From the NCBI GenBank assembly GCA_034769895.1, contig CM068369.1, positions 423,609,479 to 423,673,478 on the forward strand: a stretch of 64,000 nucleotides of DNA, read 5' to 3'. The notes below the pieces were generated by a model. The model did not search any database, had not been told where the DNA came from, and was given only the letters and a program-made list of their open reading frames with translations. Positions within the stretch are counted from its first letter, which is position 1. Each line of letters starts with the position of its first letter. This document shows, one piece after another, positions 10,091 through 22,753 of the stretch. The translations under genes and the position numbers were made by a program. This DNA comes from Magicicada septendecula (taxonomy: Eukaryota > Arthropoda > Insecta > Hemiptera > Cicadidae).

Positions 10091-10127
10091 GACCTGAAGA
10101 TGTCAGTAATGACGAAAAGCTTAGTTG
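10091..10127 (+). ncRNA. Hammerhead-like motif, right arm of foldback 1
   Basis: Plus strand: stem I GAC pairs with GUU (G-U wobble), core CUGAAGA, stem II GUCA-GUAA-UGAC, GAAA, self-complementary stem III AAGCUU followed by A. All core positions fit a Penelope-type hammerhead. Activity not shown. Confidence 0.6.
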
Positions 10128-10207
10128 AACAATAAAAAAATTATAGCAGTTAGCAAATTCATAAAAGAAATAGTAAGGATGGCTGCTAATTTAAACAATA
10201 CGAAGTA

Positions 10208-12420
10208 CAGTAAAAGCCCCGATTATCCGCGGAATTGGGTGGCAAGGGCACCGCGGATAGTGAAAATCGCAGATAACCCAAAAAAAGACTAAAAATGAGG
10301 TGTAAACATGAAAAAAAATATTTCAGCATAAAAACTATGTTTTATTGTACAAAAAACATAATATATAAAACTTTTAAAATATGTACAGTACAGCAGAAAT
10401 CTTTGCTCTACGTCTAAATCACTAAAATAAAGAACAGTAAACAAAAAACAATACTGTACTGTTAACAAAAAGTGTTCAGTTACGCCTTTTTAAAAAAATC
10501 AGTCACTCGTTTTTGCTTCTTGCTTTGGAAACACCTTTTCTTTATTCTAGATTGTACTTTCCTTAACATGAGTTTTTCTGCCAGATGTGCGTCGTCGTCT
10601 TGTTCCTCTAAATATTGAAGCAATCCGTCTACGTGCTGCAAAGCAGTTTCGTGTGTCATCCGCGCAGTCGCCTCGTCTTCTTCACTTTCACTTTGTTCTT
10701 CTTTGTTCTCGTTCACTCCCATTGCTTTGTTCGTTATCTCTACGTCAGTCAGTCATTCAAACCCCGGCTCACTTGCGTCGCATTCCAGCCACTCTTCTAT
10801 GTTCTCTTCGTCGACATTCTCACCTCCCGGAACGGATGTCACTAGGTCAACAAGTGTAGCGGTCGGCATGACTTCATTCTCTTCTTCACAAATGTTTTGG
10901 TTGACATTTGTTTCGATACTCGGAAAGAGTTTTCTCCATGATTTAACAAGGGTTGAGGGTTTGATGTAATCCCATGCAGACGCAATATCGTAAATGCTAT
11001 CCAAAATTGTATAATTCTTCCAAAATTCTTTGAGATCGCAGCCTTCTTCGATTTTTGACAGTAACAACTTTGTTCTGTATGTTCTCTTCATGGTTGCAAT
11101 GACTCCCTGGTCCATAGGTTGTATCAGCGCAGTAACATTTGGGGGCAAAAACTTTGCGAAGATTTGCCCGTCAGAAGATTTAAGCACACATGTAGCTGGG
11201 TGTGAAGGCGCGTTGTCAATTAACAAAACAGCCTTCTTTGGCAAATTTTTTGAGTCAAGATGTTTACGTACTTCAGGCACAAAAATGTTTTCAAACCATT
11301 CTTGAAAAATCTGCTGGTTCATCCAACCTTTTTTTTTTTGTTGAAATAATCAACTGGTAAATTTTCTGCTCTTGTCCCCTTAAAAGACCTCGGTTTCTTA
11401 GATTTACCGATTACAAGAAGCCTAAGTTTGTGACTACCCGCAGCGTTGCTGCATGGCAAGATTGTAATTCTTTCCTTGCTACTTTTGTGACCTGCCGCTT
11501 GATGTTCACTTTCAAATGCTAAAGTACGAGTGGGAAGACACTTCCAAAAAAGCCCTGATTCATCAGCGTTATAAATTTGTTCATATGACAGATCTTCAGA
11601 CAACACAAACTCTTCAAAATCACGTTGAAAATCATCAGCTGCTTGTTGGTCACCACTCAGCTTCTCTCCGTGCAGACCAATCTCTCTAATTCCATGACGT
11701 TTCTTAAAACGATGTAACCAACCGGACGACGCATCAAAATTTCCTTCCAGGCCTAACAAATCAAAAAAGATTTTTGCTTTAGCTGCAATGGTAGGACCAG
11801 ACACGGTGGTGCCCTCACTTCGCACCTGAGCTAACCATTCCGCTAATGCCGAGTCAAGTTCATTATAGGTGGATTTCTTCATTGTTTTTCGTTTTTTCAT
11901 CTCAGAAGCACTGTCCGACACTGATGCAAAGGCTAACAGTTTGTCTTTTTGCTTTAAAACGTCTCGCACTGTTGTTTCCCCGATCCCGTAATTCAAACAC
12001 ATCTGCTTCCTTGAAGCGCCACTTTCTATTTTAGAAATCATTTCAAGTTTTTGTGCAATTGTTAACACAACCTTCTTTCGTTTTTCAGCCATTATTAATT
12101 TCAGGAGCTAACAAACTGATCACGACTGATCACTAAGCATGCTTACTGACAACTGACACCACTGGCAGACCGAGAGAATATGTACGTAGAGGGGGAAGGT
12201 TAGTGAACTTGACCAAAACAGAAGAGCAAGAGCCAAAACAAAATTCCGAGAAGGCCTATAGGATTACGATGCACAATAAACCTGTCAGAAATTTTCGACC
12301 TTCGCACTGTAGGGCCTATTGTATTTTCCCTGTTGTTGGCTTGGATTAAAATTGTTTTTTTTTGAGGTTCGTAATTTTAAAAAATTTTCGCGGCACTCGC
12401 GGATAATCGGGGCTTTACTG
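10208..12420 (-). mobile_element. Tigger/pogo DNA transposon, full length
   Basis: A 2.2-kb element bounded by inverted ends CAGTAAAAGCCCCGATTATC and its partner GATAATCGGGGCTTTACTG, with TA duplicated at 10206-10207 and 12421-12422. These are the hallmarks of the pogo/Tigger group of the Tc1/mariner superfamily. The transposase gene on the minus strand has one frameshift and one stop, so the insertion is fairly recent. It sits exactly at the edge of the foldback element, inside that element's target duplication. Confidence 0.95.
10480..12092 (-). pseudogene. Tigger/Jerky-type transposase, frameshifted
   Basis: Starts with ATG at 12092 (MAEKRKKVVLTIAQKLEM). Order of domains: CENP-B-type N-terminal HTH (KLEMISKIESGASRKQMC, then YGIGETTVRDVLKQ), a second CENP-B HTH (WLAQVRSEGTTVSG to GWLHRFKKRHGIR), and a DDE domain with YNADESGLFWK (first Asp), LLIDNAPSHP (second Asp) and QPMDQGVIATMKR (third Asp). 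The acidic C-tail ends KKRVTDFFKK. A slip in an A-run (T-run on the plus strand, 11327-11340) shifts the frame between PVDYFN and WMNQQIF. A TGA at 10753-10755 separates the last 90 codons. All three catalytic Asp residues are kept. It binds its own TIRs and mobilises at TA sites; this copy is inactive unless the A-run is slipped over. Confidence 0.93.
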
Positions 12421-12434
12421 TATATGTAGTAATT

Positions 12435-13465
12435 GTAAAGAGTGAGAGAGTGTGTGTGTGAGGGATAAGGGGAGCGTTAATCAATCAAAGTACTGGTTCC
12501 TAGCTAAAAGTAGTTGTTTAAAGAATCTTGATAAAGTACGTTTGTTTCTAGTTGTTGAGAAAGAAGGGAGTATGACATTGTGAATAAAATAAGATGTGTC
12601 TCAATTTAAAACATGTGGTAGATTAAGTTATTACACCATAACCATTTCCTATTCTGTGCTGAAAACCTCGCCTAACGTTCTTTGGGATTTTTGTGAGATT
12701 TAAGGGTGGTCAGATAGTGGGATTATGTTACAATTTTTATAAGGGCATGAGTGTTTAAGTTTACATATTCATCTAAAAAATATGTTGGCGAACCGGGCAA
12801 TTATAAGGTAAGTTTTATAAAGGGGAATATGACGGTAAGTAAAATTCTGGCAGCAGTGAGCAGTAAGTATTATTATAATACTGGAATCTTCTGATGGTAA
12901 TATTTTATAAAATGGTAGAAAGTCAGTACCTTTACAGTATGTGAGAAACTGCTGCACTGTCTCCACACAAAAACAACAACTGAAATACTAAATATCAACA
13001 CATAGCCCTTTCAGAAGTTCACTAAGTCCAGGAACATTTAAGCGAGCCCGACAAGTACAGGTTAGGCCAAGGTAAGGTGACAAAAAATTTAACACATAAT
13101 CATTTTAACAATATTTATTTTTAATGAAATTCTTATTCATGTTGGTATTTTTCACAATTAAAGTAAACTTACTGATGACATATTATTGTTTTATAAAAAA
13201 TAACACAATATTTTAAACAATGATTGAATATGATTATGATGATTCATTAATTATTTTTGCTTAATATTAAACTCAGCTGACTCATCTAATTAGAATTTAA
13301 TTAAATCTCATAATTAGAATTTCAGTAAATGAAGTTAAGTCAAGTCAAACAATGCCAACACTTTTGTTTTCTAAAGTTTAAGCCTGTATTCTTTTGGGAT
13401 AATACACCCCCCCACACACACACTCTTATATTCTTATAATGTTTTATTATGCGCATAATACATAC
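12435..13465. other. Intron DNA between Tigger/foldback and hAT-1
   Basis: No gene seen. It contains a short GT/GA-rich patch near 12440-12470 and a C-run with CA repeats at 13407-13427. Confidence 0.5.
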
Positions 13466-13831
13466 GTATAATGCAAGCACGGATCCAGAGCCTTGATTTG
13501 GGGGGGGGGGCTGTTTTTTTTCAGGGGAAAAATTAACAGAAGTAAAATTGTTGATATGGCCTTAGGGCTATAAATTTATACTTACTATATCTAAATTAAT
13601 TTTAGTTTTATTACAGTAGGTTATAAAAACACAAAAAAGGGGAAAAGTACTTTTAGTTTTGCTGTTTATCTTTTTTTTCTTATCTTGAATTGTACATAAA
13701 CGTTATGCAGCCAATGACGTTAAATGTTACTTTAAGAAACGTTTAAAGTTTGAGTACAAAACGTTTTTAGGTTTGAGTACAAAATGTAGTTCACATCAAA
13801 TACATTATTGTTAGTATTACACAACTTTTTT

Positions 13832-16323
13832 TTACACAATAAACTCTAACCTTCTTTTGAATTTTTTTGAAAAACGATCAATAACTTTGTCGATTTCAAC
13901 TTTTATGTCCCTGTGAATGTTCAGTAGAGCAAGTCCGACTAATCTTTCTTCTCCCATTCGGGATCGTATCCACGTTTTTAATCTTCTTAAAGTGGAGAAT
14001 GATCTTTATGCACTGGCGACACTTGCCGGCAGTGTCGCTAAAATATGCAACATACTTTTTATTAGTGGAAAAATATCTGCATCACAAACATCAAGAGTCG
14101 CCAGAGCATTCTTCGGCAAGATACCTTCCCTGTCTCGTTCCCACTTCCTCCTCCAAAGATGATGTTCACTTGAAACTATCTGTTCAACTATGCTTTCATC
14201 TACATTTAAAAGAGGATGAAATTTCTTAGCAACTTTCTTCAATGTCAACATGATTCTATTTTTTGTTTCAATGTCTTGGAAGTCTTCTTTCAACATTTGT
14301 GCTGGAATGAACATTGTTAAACCGTACAGCCATAGAGTTTCTTCAGAGAATCTAGTTCTCAAATCCTCGGTGACGGATTCCAAAAGTATATATAATGATA
14401 TTCTGTAATATTCTTCTGGATTAGATTGATTAGATGTAGGGTGGTTAGATCTGTGCTGTTGTTGCTTTGCCAAGCGTGGTACTGTGACTTCGATATCTAG
14501 AGAACTGGCAGTAGAATTGCACTTTTCAAAAAGTGTGCAGAATTCTTCTTCAGAATTTCCCCTTTTCTCCTTCAAGGTCTTCAAAGTGTCTTGGACCAGT
14601 GAGCCAGCCTTGTCAACTGTAACGCTTTCCTTTTGCAAATATCGGCTCAAGGGAAGAGTAAGTGATAAAACTTCACTTATGCACACAATTGTAACTATGA
14701 AATCGCTACTGCAAAGAGCAGCAATCAATGATTTAGCCTTTGAAGCCGATTCGATTTCCCGCCATTCCGAAAATAATATGTAAAGCATCGACTATTTTTG
14801 AGAGGTTGGCACGAAATTGTAGTATCGTCGTGTGTCTTACTACCCATCTAGTTTCACAAACACCTGAAACTTGAGTTCCAAGAACACTCTTCAGAACAGA
14901 ATTTCTTTTGGCAGAAGCCGTAAAGAACGAGACCGTTTCTTTCATAATACCAGTGGCGTTTCTTACACATTGCAGAGAAGAAGATTTTGACAGAGACAGG
15001 TTTAACGCATGACTGTAACACGGGCACCTTACCACATTTTTAGCTTCTTTCTGCATTTCAGCTACAGCTCCACAAACTTCAGATACCATGACACTACATC
15101 CATCGGTACCTATTCCAACGCAGTGTTTCAGGTCCAAATTTAACTGTTTCAATGTATCCAATACTAGCTGTCCAAGAGCACTACCGGTTAAAATTGGTTC
15201 ATCTTGATTATCTGACTTTTCTTGAATGGCTTTGTATGCATCTGTAAATTGTATAAAGTCTTCTTTAACACCTCTATCTGTTACATACCTCAACACAATG
15301 CTAAGCTGAGACACATGAGAAACGTCTGTAGTTTCGTCAAATATAACACTGTAAAACTTACTTTTATCCACTTTACTTAATATAGTAGACAAAATTTCTT
15401 CTCCAATGCATTCAATAAGCACGTTTTGGGTGGTCTTACTAATATAAGTTGCCCTTGCGTTTGCCGTTGTATGGTGCTTCTCCAATGACTTATCTCCTGC
15501 TTGAATACGAAACCGAAGTAGTTCTCTGAAGTTGCCTTCATTTATTGGGCTCGATTCTGTTTCACTAGGCATAACAAGTTCTCCATCATCCCTATCACCT
15601 ATAAAGGCTATGTTTTGTCAGCCTAAAAAAATGATTGTATGAATGATAGGTTTCAACCGTGCTCTGTTTTCATTTACTTGCGACAACTTCTGTTCATTTA
15701 TTTGGTTGATGACATCCTTGTTAAGACTGTGATAAGCTTCAAGAAATAGTTTCCCTGCTTGCATGGCTTGTTGATGGTATATGTTCTTGGTATGTGTTTC
15801 AAGAGCGCCATCTTTTCCCAAAAGTTTTGCGAACGATTGCAATGGTTTTACTACAAGTTTTTGGAGGGCAACATTTTTTTGAAAACACCAACATGTCCTG
15901 TTGCGAACAAAGTGCAATATTTACAGAACAATCCTTTTTCACTCGGTGAAATTATCAGCCAAGGATATTTTGCTAAGTGCCCCGACTAACAAATCTCCTT
16001 TCTTCTTTTCCACTTTTCACGTGAATGAAGAAAGGAAACTCATAATCATCTGTGGGTTGCCAAGGGGATTCTAAAAGTCTGCTTTTTGTATGGTCATCAA
16101 CTACTTTCCGTATAAACAATGCAATGTCGTTTTGGAAAGTCATTCCATGTACTTCTTTTGGCGTAGAGCTTGTAGATGGTTTCAGAAAAGATTGAACTGA
16201 GGATGAAGATACGACAGAAGTAGTCTGTTCTTCACTTTCATTACTCAAGGGGTCTTTAAGAGTTTGGTCAGAGGACTGTAATGGGTCTTCACTAGTTTTC
16301 TGAATTTTTCTGTTTAGGTTCAA
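13832..16323 (-). pseudogene. hAT transposase, zinc-finger MYM type 1-like
   Basis: In minus-strand order: a Ser/Pro-rich N-terminus (possibly preceded by a spliced exon, since CCKRTIESFF-like sequence and a TTTTTTTCAG acceptor lie just upstream near 16385), then FPFFIHVKSGKEERRF, a zinc-finger-like stretch around NRTCWCF, and the DUF4371-type catalytic region with FYSVIFDETTDVSHVSQLS (first catalytic Asp), GIGTDGCSVM (second acidic block) and CPCYSHALNLSLS. After a frameshift near 14780 come the C-terminal half and the hAT dimerisation signature LPASVASA, stop, RSFSTLRRLKTW, with the end at 13832. Stops also occur at 15618-15620 and between 15973 and 15917. Homologues run to roughly 700-800 residues. 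All domains are present but several disabling mutations exist, so this is a dead transposase. Confidence 0.88.
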
Positions 16324-16689
16324 GGGTTGAAAAAATGATTCAATTGTTCTCTTTGGACATTTAGGCCTACTTCCTTCAGATGTACTGGCCTGAAAAAAAT
16401 CAAGCCATTGATGTAGTTTAAAATAATAATTATAGGATATGCCAACAGCGCTTGAGTCGACCTGGTGGTCTTAAGTCGACCGCAGTGTAACTAATTTTTC
16501 AAAATTTCACAGGAAACAAACATTAACAGGTTTTCATAAGTCAAATTAACGTTATTTTGTTCCATTTGAAATAAATAATCATATTTTTTCGATACTTTCA
16601 TAGTTATTTGGTTCAATAGAAACAAAGCCTAATGAAAATAAAACAGCAAATCACTTGAAAAGCGGTCAACTCAAGCCCTGTTGACAGTA

Positions 16690-16722
16690 TAGATGTCGTA
16701 GCTAATTGGACTAAACAGTTGC
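16690..16722 (+). repeat. Arm of an internal inverted repeat (partner 26955-26990)
   Basis: GTCGTAGCTAATTGGACTAA and flanking bases reappear as the reverse complement at 26955-26990 (TTAGTCCAATTAACTACGAC). The pair encloses the gypsy element plus about 1.1 kb. It may mark a further small DNA element inserted in the hAT before the gypsy. Diverged copies of a ~200-bp segment are also seen at 17205-17340 and 26815-26950. Confidence 0.45.
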
Positions 16723-17422
16723 TCGGCCGAACGGCTGGTTGGTTAGACTAAAGCGCTCGGAGCAGCGCGTTAGCTTAACCAACCGGTCGGTCAGCCTAAT
16801 GAGCTTCGATCAACGCTCTCATCTATTTAACCAGTTGGTTAGCCCAATAAGCATTGAACTGCGTACTAGTCTAATTAATTGGTTACTCAGGCAAACGTGT
16901 GCTTACGTACGCTCGCGCACACGCTTTTTTGCGTAGGCACGGATATCTTAAGAACCACTGCATCGATTTTGATCTACCAAGACTCATTTTTTCTGTTATT
17001 ATTTTGTTTTTGAGGTTATAGCATATTACGTAACAAGTGCGCGAGAGGAACAGTTTGGCACATGTTATGGGTACGATATTTTTCCTCAACAGAAAAAGTA
17101 GTAGAAAAAGTAGCTACATTGCGCACTAGCGCGGAAATAACATATTAATGTTGCTTAAGAAAACTTTTTGAAAAAGAACCGCTATCAATTCACTGGCAAT
17201 GAGCTTCCTCCAACATGACTTTGTTACTTCAAATCGTTGAACATACTTCTTTAAAATTATAAAATACTCCAAAATGATCTGAGTATATTGATGTTAAACA
17301 TAAACAAATGTCTATTTTTTTAATATATTGTGATTCTATAATGTATAATTAGATAAACTGAAACATCTGTCCATTATTTTTTGAGTTATCAAGATTTTAT
17401 AATAACATAAATTGATTCATTT

Positions 17423-17730
17423 TGAAACCCCCCTTTATTTTATAAGTTTTTTTTGTAATTTTTTTTTGAATTTTTATTTTATTTAATTTTTTTATTAAGT
17501 TTTTTTTTTTGTAAAGGGGAGAGACATCATATTTAGAACTAGGTGGAAAACCTAGAGGAAGCAAAGGTGTACAAGGCCCAATTACAATTACAGACATGTC
17601 CCCCCAGGTGAATGACAGGACTTGCAAATGAAAAAGTCTTTTAACCAACAAGCGTATGCTTTATTAAGCCTGCAAAGTGTTACATGAGATGACAAGTCAT
17701 CGATTGCACAAGCACAAAATTAACGGCAGG

Positions 17731-17781
<51 letters not shown>

Positions 17782-19176
17782 ACTAATATTCATAATGGCA
17801 TAAAATGTAAGTGAATTGAATATTAACATAAATTGCAAAATTCCTGCCTGATTATGTACGAGTCAATGGTAGCAATAATCTCATTCATAAAAAGCAATTC
17901 ACTAATCCATAAGTGTTGTATAGATTTCAAATAGGCTAGCCTTTTTGTCTTAGTAAGCACATTTATGGTTTTTTTTTTTTTTTTTAAATTCATAACATAT
18001 TCCCCCAGCAAAATATATTAAAATTACACACACAAGCACATACACAACATAATTAACACAATATCCCTCATTTCAGTACTAAATCCCTCATAAACCCATT
18101 TCAACTACCGTAAATGAATGCACAACAATATATACATATGTATAAATATAATTGACAGGGTAATCCGATAATCACAGCTCCTAAGCATAGATGTGCCTTG
18201 GTAATTAGCACCAGAGAATGTAAGTGACCGCCCAGAGACTCAACATACTAAACAACCCTGACTTTTATCATAAAAGCACTAAGTATATGTGAAAAGGGAA
18301 AATAGTTTCTCAACTAAAGCATCAGACAGCCCCCGTTACGTGATTAAAACTCTGCCATGACCGTATGACATGAAAGCACAAGAACTAACTCCCTAATGGT
18401 TTTAACTAGATGAAAAGGTAGAACTTACAGCAACCTGTGGATATGCGTGTGTGTGTGTGTAATTTTCTTACACATTATAAACAGTTATAATAGATTTCAT
18501 TAGGTCTAATGCTGTAATGTTCACACATGCAGTAACATAACTGAACATGAGAGTTTGTGCCAAAGTATAACGGTTAAAACTTCATGAGTGAGCTTCTGGG
18601 AGCTTCCATGCATTCACCATGTCGTTGAGATAGAAAATAGATAATTAGAATGTTCCCACCTGGATTGTCCGGTGTACTTAGTCAATATTGGCGCTGATCA
18701 GTAATGTCACGGTCGTATCACAAGTCCTGGGGCAGCGTAGCGTTGGAAGAGTGTCCGAACAGTTGTTCTCGACTGACGGCAATCGTGGCTAAAAGATCGT
18801 CTCTCCCAGGAGGGTGGACAGTTGTTCGTCACACCCGACACCCATCTCGCCCTTGTTCGAGCACCTGGAGCAGAACTTTATTCAGCGAACCCTAGAAAAG
18901 TCGACGAAATCCCGAACAGAAGAGTGCCGCCAGTCGAGAGCAGATGACCAGGTTGAGGGTTCGAATAGAAATGAGACAGATTCAATGTGTCTGTCCACCC
19001 AAGAAAGCTCTCGATGCAGGAATGCACAAAACAGCTGGACGCGCCAACTGAATTTCGTAGATACACCACAACTGTGTGCATAACCGGACGGCGACAAACT
19101 GCTGTGGCCGTGCGTGACGTCAACGCCGCTCGTTTTAAAAACGCTTAGCATACGATGCCGAACCCAGTACAGCACA
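17423..19176 (-). repeat. 3' LTR of the gypsy element
   Basis: 1754 bp, starts TG and ends CA on both strands. It differs from the 5' LTR mainly by a longer (AT)n run at 17732-17779. A polypurine tract reading TTTTGGGGTGAGGG on the minus strand lies immediately upstream (19177-19190). Confidence 0.93.
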
Positions 19177-19556
19177 CCCTCACCCCAAAAGGGCAACATG
19201 GTTGACCCAAAACAAACCAGTCCTCAAGCACGACGGCTGCGGGAAAACCTGGAAAATCTCAGATTCTAAATCGCCCTTGGTGAGTTCAGTAACACAGGAA
19301 AACGAAAAGCAGAAGGAAGAGGTGTAAGTCAGTGAATGTGTGTCTGAAAGAGAAGATGTAAGTGTGAGTCCTGCATGCTCGCCGGGCCCTGGTCCGCATG
19401 CAGATATAAGGGACAGAAAAGAACAGGAGAAAGAGAAGGAATCGCCGGTGCCAGCTCTGAGTACTGACCACCAAGGCCTCCCAAATCTAATAACTGAGAT
19501 CCAGGAACCCAAATAGTATTCCCCCCTCTTTATGGGACAAAACTGTCATCACTAAC
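19177..19556 (-). other. Gypsy 3' untranslated region and polypurine tract
   Basis: 380 bp between the integrase stop and the 3' LTR. Overlapping open frames here have no env-like features. The purine run next to the LTR is the plus-strand primer site. Confidence 0.6.
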
Positions 19557-22500
19557 TCATGCCCTATGGCAAAACTTTAGCTTCGAAATATGAGTGGTTA
19601 CTCTTTCAACATCCCCTCCGGGATCACCCAATTTCACTGTAACGGGCGACACAAACCGAAGAATGCGGTATGGTCCCGACCAACGATAACATAGTTTAGC
19701 GGCCCTCCTATCTATGGCTGAGCTGATCAGATGGCTCTGGTAGTAGACCAAGTCGCCAATCTTAAATGGGTTCGGAATTCGCCCCTGATTGTAGAGACTA
19801 CGGACGCGTTCGTGCGCACGAAGCAAATTCCTCCGGACCTCCCGCCATCTGTCCACAGTCGTGACCTCCAGATCGTTAGGTAGAAGATCGTCAATGTGCC
19901 ACAAATTGTCCAATGGCAAACTCGGCGAGAAACCAAACATGACTTCAAAGGGTACGGCCTTGTGACTCTCGTGTAGGGCCATGTTAAATGCCAATTGCAA
20001 CCACTTTAAATTTAGGTCCCAACAATCCTGTTGTTCAGCATGGTAGGCGATCAGAGCTGAACGGAGATTCCGGTTAAATCTCTCCGCGTGGGACGGTTGA
20101 GGGTAGTACGGGGAAGTGGTCACATGTTTGATGCCGTTAGCGAAACACATTCGCCGGAAATCTTTCGAAATGAACTGTGGTCCATTGTCAGAGACAATGG
20201 TGGACGGAAAACCGAAATGCTGAAAGACATGGGTCTGTAGCATAAAGATAGTTGAGCGAGTGTTTGCCTGTCGTAAGGGCAGTAGCCAGACAAACTTGGA
20301 AAAAGCATCCACGCAAACAAGTAGGTAAGCATTACCTGACTTGCTACGAGGGAAAGGTCCCACGTAGTCTATGAATAACTTCTCCATTGGTTTGCTCGCC
20401 ACATCGGATGACAATAGACCCAATTTAGTGTTTTGAGCAGGCTTACTCAAGCCACAGAGATGACATGCTTACACACGAGCCGCTATGTCCCTGTCCATGC
20501 CCTTCCAGATGAAATGTCTCCTAATACTGGAAATGGTCTTCGAAATTCCCTTATGGCCACCTATTGGGGAATCATGATAGTAGCTGAAGACCATTGGCAC
20601 GAGCTTGCTAGGCAGCACAACCTTTGGGGCACGTCCTTTTCGTTCTCGGCAGCACAGGACGCCCTTGGACAGAAAATATGGTACCTGCACGTTACCCTCT
20701 TTTAGATGTTGGATGATAGGACCCAACTCTTCATCATTTAACTGATGGGGTAACACATCAGTAAAAGCCAAAGGAAAATCCAGCAGAACGGAACAGGGTT
20801 GCTCAGAATTGGCTTCGCTGGGTTGGGAGAACATACGTGACAAGGCGTCTGCAACAACATTTTGTGTTCCCCTGATGTGTTGCACTTTGAATTTAAAGGA
20901 TGAGATCTTGACCACCCAACGTCCTATTTTACCCAGCTGCCGGGGATGAGCGAGAAGCCATGAGAGAGCCTGATTATCGGTCTCCAGCAGGAACTCAGCG
21001 TGTTCCAGGAAACGCCTGAACTTATCTAGAGCGTACACGACAGCAAGACACTCTAGTTCATACACTGAAGACTTCCTTTCTTGTTGGGTCAAGGTCCGGG
21101 ATATAAATGCCACCGGCTGCCTAGCACCATCAACTTCCTGGGACAGAACCGCCCCGAGCGCAACAGAACTCGCGTCAGTTTGCAAAATGAATTTTTTTGA
21201 AAAGTCAGGCATCCTCAACACAGGGGGAGAGACGATCGCCTCCTTGAGGGTATCAAAGGCCTGCTGTTGCCTCTCTCCCCATACAAATTTGGTACCCTTT
21301 TTTCTGAGTTCGTTTAAAGGGACGGCAATCTCCGCGGCATTAGGGATAAATCTACGATAAAAATTGACCATGCCAACAAATCTGGCAACACCTTTCGCAT
21401 CCCTAGGGGGAGGAAAATCTCGGATGCCTTGTGTTCTCTCCGGGTCGACCGTCACACCCCCATATGAGACGAGATGCCCCAAAAACGAAATACTCTGTTG
21501 TGCAAATTTGACCTTGTCTGGATTGATAGTGAGGCCAGCACTCCTCAACCGGCACATCACCTCTCTCAGGTGACACAGATGCTCCTCGAACGTCTTGCTG
21601 TAGACTAAGAGGTCGTCAAGATAATTGAAGATGAACTTAAATTTCACGTCATGGAATACAGTGTCAAGTAGTCGCGTGAGGGTTTGGGCCCACACAGCCA
21701 GACCCATGGGTACTCTAGTATACTGATAAAGATTCCATGGCACACAGAATGCCGTATAAGGGCGGCTTTCCTTAGACAGAGGAATCTGATGATAAGCGGC
21801 ATTGAGGTCAAAGATGGTGAAGTATCTGGCCCCACTAAACCAATCGAAAGCAGAATGTAAATCGGGAAGAGGAACTGAATCCACCTCAATGTTAGCATTT
21901 AGTTTGCGATAGTCTATGACCATGCGCTGTTTACCCCCAGGCTTGGGCTCCAGAAATGCTGGACTTGCATAACTAGAATTGGAAGGTTCAATGACCCCTT
22001 GTTTAAGCAACTCTTGAACCTTCTCTCTTAGAACATCCATCTTTGGAGGAGCGAACTTGTATGGGTGTGAACGTACTACAGCGGAGTCCGTTAACCGGAT
22101 CTTATACTCCAAAAGATGTGTGAGCCCCAAGTTGGGAGTTAATACAGTGGGGAACTGCTCACACAAATGATCTAAGGCATGCTTCTGGGACAGGGTGAGA
22201 TGATCTCTTTCTGAATCGGGACACACAACCTCCTGGATACCTCCCTTAGCTCCCTGGTACCCAAGGAAAGGAATGACAACTTCCCGATTGAATTTAAAAT
22301 AACAGTGGTGCGCTTGAATGTCTAAAACGAGACCACTCTTGGAGATGAAATCAGCACCCACAATACAGTCGACTCCCAGAGCCGGAGAAACCAAAAATCG
22401 CCACACCCATGAAAAACACTCGATTTTAATCTTTAGGGAAACCACCCGGGAGATGGGCAGAATTTCCCGCGATGCAGTCCAGCATACCACGGAAGACCGA

Positions 22501-22670
22501 TCCGACCCTATTAGTAAGCCCTGTTGTTCAAGGTCCTCACATACTCTAGATGAAATAATGGATCGGGCTGATCCAGAGTCAACCAAGGCTCTGAGCTGAC
22601 CCTTTTTCAACTCGACCAACAGGAAGGGGCATACTGAACTGTAGTTGGGGACAGTTCGCAGGACCTTGGA
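19557..22670 (-). pseudogene. pol: Gypsy pol polyprotein (PR-RT-RH-IN), one stop codon
   Basis: Order on the minus strand: retropepsin-like protease with LVDSGSARSII (DSG active site, near 22585); reverse transcriptase with RMVIDYRKLN, FTIFDLNAAYHQIPL and FNYLDDLLVYS (YLDD catalytic motif); RNase H beginning FILQTDASSVALGAVLSQ; the IN zinc-binding region with HDSPIGGHKG and CHLC; and integrase core with FIDYVGPF, SDNGPQFISK and the third acidic residue in HAERFNRNLR, followed by a GPYRIL-type C-terminal domain. A TAA at 20469-20471, just before the CHLC zinc motif, splits RT/RNase H from integrase; everything else is in one frame. The frame differs from gag, so gag-pol frameshifting is expected. 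The reading frame has no ATG at its start. It copies element RNA into DNA and integrates it. Confidence 0.95.
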
Positions 22671-22753
22671 GCCAGATGATCCGGGATTTACTACCCGCCT
22701 GGGGTTAAGTGAAACTGGAACCGAACGGCCTAACGGGGAAGACCACTCCTGAC

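Larger units (their letters stand above)
10000..10205. mobile_element. Foldback element copy 1 with paired hammerhead motifs
   Basis: A ~200-bp snapback: ATTTCTTTTATGAATTTG and following sequence on the left is repeated as its reverse complement on the right. Both arms contain CTGAAGATGTCAGTAATGA and a GAAAAGCTTAG block in opposite orientations. The right arm is longer by about 35 bp (AAGGATGGCTGC to CGAAG). The 14-bp direct repeat TATATGTAGTAATT flanks it at 9986-9999. The second unit (12421-12434) now lies beyond a Tigger element that landed at the first TA of that repeat. A second copy is at 46113-46304. Probably derived from a Penelope-like element. Confidence 0.8.

Noticed and set aside
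18704..19199. Several open frames inside the gypsy LTR, repeated at 26141-26648
   Set aside because: Duplicated only because they lie in both LTRs; no gene motif and both strands are open at once.
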